DNA of 64,000 nt from Chromobacterium sp. IIBBL 290-4 (GTDB lineage: Bacteria > Pseudomonadota > Gammaproteobacteria > Burkholderiales > Chromobacteriaceae). The notes beneath the pieces were generated by a model. That model worked only from the letters and a program-made list of their open reading frames with translations, was not told the DNA's origin and did not search any database. Positions within the stretch are counted from its first letter, which is position 1. Each line of letters opens with the position of its first letter. Where the stretch lies: the NCBI RefSeq assembly GCF_024207115.1, contig NZ_CP100128.1:3410001-3474000 (forward strand). Direction: 5' to 3'. This document shows positions 61,854-64,000 of the stretch, piece by piece. A program made the translations under genes and the position numbers.

Positions 61854-62582
61854 ATGATTTCAGTGGATCTGGCAAGGCTGCGCATTTTGATCGTCGATGA
61901 CCAAACCCTGGTTCGCACGCTGATTTCCCAGTCTTTGCTCAGCATGGGCATTCGACAAGAGCATGTTTTCCAGGCCGCTGACGGCACGGCGGCGATGCGG
62001 CTGCTGGATTTGCGCATGGTGGATATCATCTTGTGCGATGTGCAGATGCAGCCGATGAACGGCATGGACTTGCTGAAGGAGCTGCGTTGCGGCCATACCG
62101 CCAACGCGTCCAATCTGCCTTTCGTGTTTTTATCCGGCCATGCCGACCGCGCCAATGTGGTGCTGGCCAGCCAATTGCACGCCGATGGCTTCGTGGTGAA
62201 GCCGCCCAAGCCGGCGGATGTCGAAAAGGCGATCCAGAATGCGCTGCAGCGCATCCGTCCCGAGGTCGATCCCTTCAGTTATTACAGCATCGCCACCGGC
62301 ACTGAGTACGATAAAAAAGTGTTTGGCCGCTTGTTCGAGAAATACACTCCCGCGGAAGAGGAGGAGGCGCAGGAGCAGTGCCTGCCCTTGGAGAAAATCA
62401 AGCCAGGCTCGACTTTGACGCGCGATCTGCGCAGCAAGTCGGGTCATTTGCTGCTGCCCAGGGGCGCCGAAATTTCAGCCAATCAGCTTGCGGTTCTGCA
62501 GAACCACAGCGAGCGTTATGGCGTGAGCCAGATTTTTGTCATTGACGGGCCCGAGGCGGTGACGCCCGTAGCGAGGCACTGA
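61854..62582 (+). CDS. Response regulator with C-terminal domain of unknown function
   Basis: A 242-residue protein. A receiver domain (1-130) has VDD at 14-16, Asp62 in ILCDVQMQPMNG and FVVKPPKP. The C-terminal part (about 175-240) has an EKIKPGSTLTRDLRSKSGHLLLPRG segment like the small domain found before HD-GYP and HDOD modules in other signalling proteins, but without the HD part. AAGGAGG precedes the start. It begins 13 bp after the EAL regulator, so the two are probably cotranscribed with the downstream kinase. Confidence 0.8.
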   Translation: MISVDLARLRILIVDDQTLVRTLISQSLLSMGIRQEHVFQAADGTAAMRLLDLRMVDIILCDVQMQPMNGMDLLKELRCGHTANASNLPFVFLSGHADRANVVLASQLHADGFVVKPPKPADVEKAIQNALQRIRPEVDPFSYYSIATGTEYDKKVFGRLFEKYTPAEEEEAQEQCLPLEKIKPGSTLTRDLRSKSGHLLLPRGAEISANQLAVLQNHSERYGVSQIFVIDGPEAVTPVARH

Positions 62583-62585
62583 CTA

Positions 62586-64000
62586 TGCTCTTGTCCAAAC
62601 CGCAGCACAGCCAGGCCATGGCGATAGGCAGAGCCGTGCTGGCCATCGTGCTGCTGTTGGCCTTGTTGCAAGCCGGCGTGATGCTGCAGTTGCAGTGGGC
62701 GGCTTGGGACCAGTATCGGCAGGCGGAGCAATTGGTGGATCTGAACCAGGAGTCCACGCTGCTGTTCCGTTTCGCCGACGCCAAGCAGCTGGAAGCTGGC
62801 AGGATAAGCGAGTTGCTGCTGTCGGCCAAACAGCCCAGCGCGCAGGAGCGGCAAGAATTGCGGCAATTGGCCGAGCAGAGCCGGCAGACTGCGCAGCAAT
62901 TGCTGCAAACGCTGTCCGCCCGCAGCGACGCCAAGAGCAAGGATCAGGCCTCGCGCCTGCAGCAGGCTTTGCATCAGTTCGACCAGCTCAAATTGCAGGC
63001 GGAGGCTTTTTGGCAAGACGGCGCAGGCCCCAACGAGGCCCTGACCACGGGTTTGTACGAACAGACCCGCGATGTGCTGGAGCTGGCTCAGCATCAGCTG
63101 GACGACGATGTGGTGCAGATGTCGGCCAGCGGCGACCCGCGCCTGAACAGCCTGGCCTGGCTGAAGCAGGATGTCTGGATGCTGGACTACTGGCTGCGCT
63201 CCAATGCGCAGAGCCTGCTGCTCAGGGCGGCGCTGGATCATAGGCTGGACCGGCTGGTGGAGCAGGATCTGGCGCGCCGCATGGGCGCCAGCATGCTGAC
63301 GCAGTCCAAGTTGCAGCCCAAGGTGGCGAGCATCCACGACCCCGGCCTGGCCAAGCAGTTCGCCCAGCTGTCCTTGCAGGCCAGCCGCCTGCAGCTTCTG
63401 GTCCAGCTGCAGCTCGATCAGATGGACGGCCGGCTCAAGTTCGATCAGGCGACCGATTATCGACAGAATCTGCGCGAGTTGATCGAATCGCTGCGGCAGA
63501 CCCAGGCCCTGGTGTCGCAACGCTCGGAACAGGTCGCCCAGGAGAACCGGCAGTATTACTTGCACATCCTGCTGCGCGAAGGCTTGTTCGGCCTTGCCAC
63601 GATAGGTTTGCTGGCCTTTCTGGTGTTCGTCATGGTGCGCAAGGTGCTGCGGCCGCTGGACTTTCTGCAGCGCATGCTGGATGTGTCGGGCGACGCGATG
63701 CTGGTGGTGGGCCAGAACGGCGTGATCGCCACCGCCAACGAGGGCGCCGGCAGAATGTTCGGCTATGCGATGGCTGACTTGATCGGCATGCCGGTGCGCC
63801 AGCTGTTCGATATGGACGACGATCTGCATGCGGTGCTGGCGGCGCTGGACATTCAAGTGGGGCGGACGCTGCCGGTGTCGGCGGTGGGCAGCGGCGGCGA
63901 ACGCTTTCATGCCATGCTCAGCGTCAGCCGCTTTCTGGAAGATGCGACGCCGCCGCTCAATATCTTGATCGTCCGCGACGAGCATAAGCGCAGATTGGCG
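62586..64000 (+). CDS. Sensor protein with PAS domain (partial, runs off the right edge)
   Basis: The 5' 471 codons are present, starting just after the preceding stop. The N-terminus has a membrane segment (about 12-30). A long helical region with many Gln and Leu (about 35-325) follows, probably a periplasmic sensing coiled coil, then a second membrane segment (about 334-354, LFGLATIGLLAFLVFVMV). A PAS domain (about 360-470) has DAMLVVGQNGVIATANEGAGRMFGYAMADLIGM. Whether it ends in a kinase or a GGDEF/EAL output cannot be seen. It belongs to the unit with the two response regulators before it. Confidence 0.8.

Overview
The window is about 64 kb of GC-rich DNA with short intergenic gaps and many ATGA start/stop overlaps. 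The gene families (BtsSR, LutABC/Dld-II/LldP, ZapE, FliW, CysM, an ACR3-type ars operon) point to a flagellated, facultatively anaerobic proteobacterium. The overall gene style fits Neisseriales of the Chromobacterium type, but that placement is inference and no rRNA is present to test it. No tRNA, rRNA or CRISPR array was seen.

Left part (1-22.5 kb) is metabolic and stress-related. It opens with a pyruvate-sensing BtsS/BtsR-type two-component system, cut by the window edge. A HAD phosphatase, a VOC protein, a YafY-type regulator and an unknown secreted protein with a repeat-rich upstream region follow. Next come a spermidine dehydrogenase-like flavoprotein with its triheme cytochrome c, and arsR-arsC-acr3. 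A five-gene lactate operon (lutA-lutC-lutB-dld-lldP) sits behind a perfect PdhR/LldR-type operator. The section ends with cysM, a HAD hydrolase, a GST and an S41 peptidase lying among REP elements.

The centre (22.6-48.1 kb) is a nearly complete formate hydrogenlyase island of the 12-subunit, hydrogenase-4 (Hyf) kind. It holds hyfABCDEFGHIJ-hycI-fhlA leftward, hypABFCDE leftward and hydN-fdhF-moaA-hupE rightward. It therefore carries the formate dehydrogenase (a cysteine, not selenocysteine, enzyme), the electron carrier, the membrane hydrogenase, the nickel-site maturation set, the endopeptidase, a molybdopterin enzyme, a putative nickel importer and the sigma54 activator. Both hyfA and hydN have -24/-12 promoters, and about 107 bp upstream of each lies the same inverted repeat, TCGACA-N4-TG(T/A)CGA. 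This is a strong candidate for the activator site. Between the hyf and hyp operons sit an IS5-family insertion with an apparent adjacent deletion and a REP-associated transposase (RAYT) bracketed by two REP pairs.

The right part (48.1-64 kb) has a periplasmic binding protein, zapE, an MgtC-family protein and a Cra-like regulator that lacks its DNA-binding domain. A leftward group follows: a serine-carboxypeptidase-fold protein with all three catalytic residues replaced, a CoA-transferase with an unusual domain order, and an MFS carrier. The end is motility and signalling: a stand-alone flagellin, a cysteine-less molybdopterin-fold periplasmic protein with a histidine kinase, tag-fliW, a response regulator with a degenerate EAL domain, a second response regulator and a sensor kinase running off the window.

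The least expected observations are the shared sigma54/UAS architecture, REP heads (GTAG) that supply stop codons of neighbouring genes, a duplicated fhlA tail beside the S41 gene, and the S10-fold pseudoenzyme operon.
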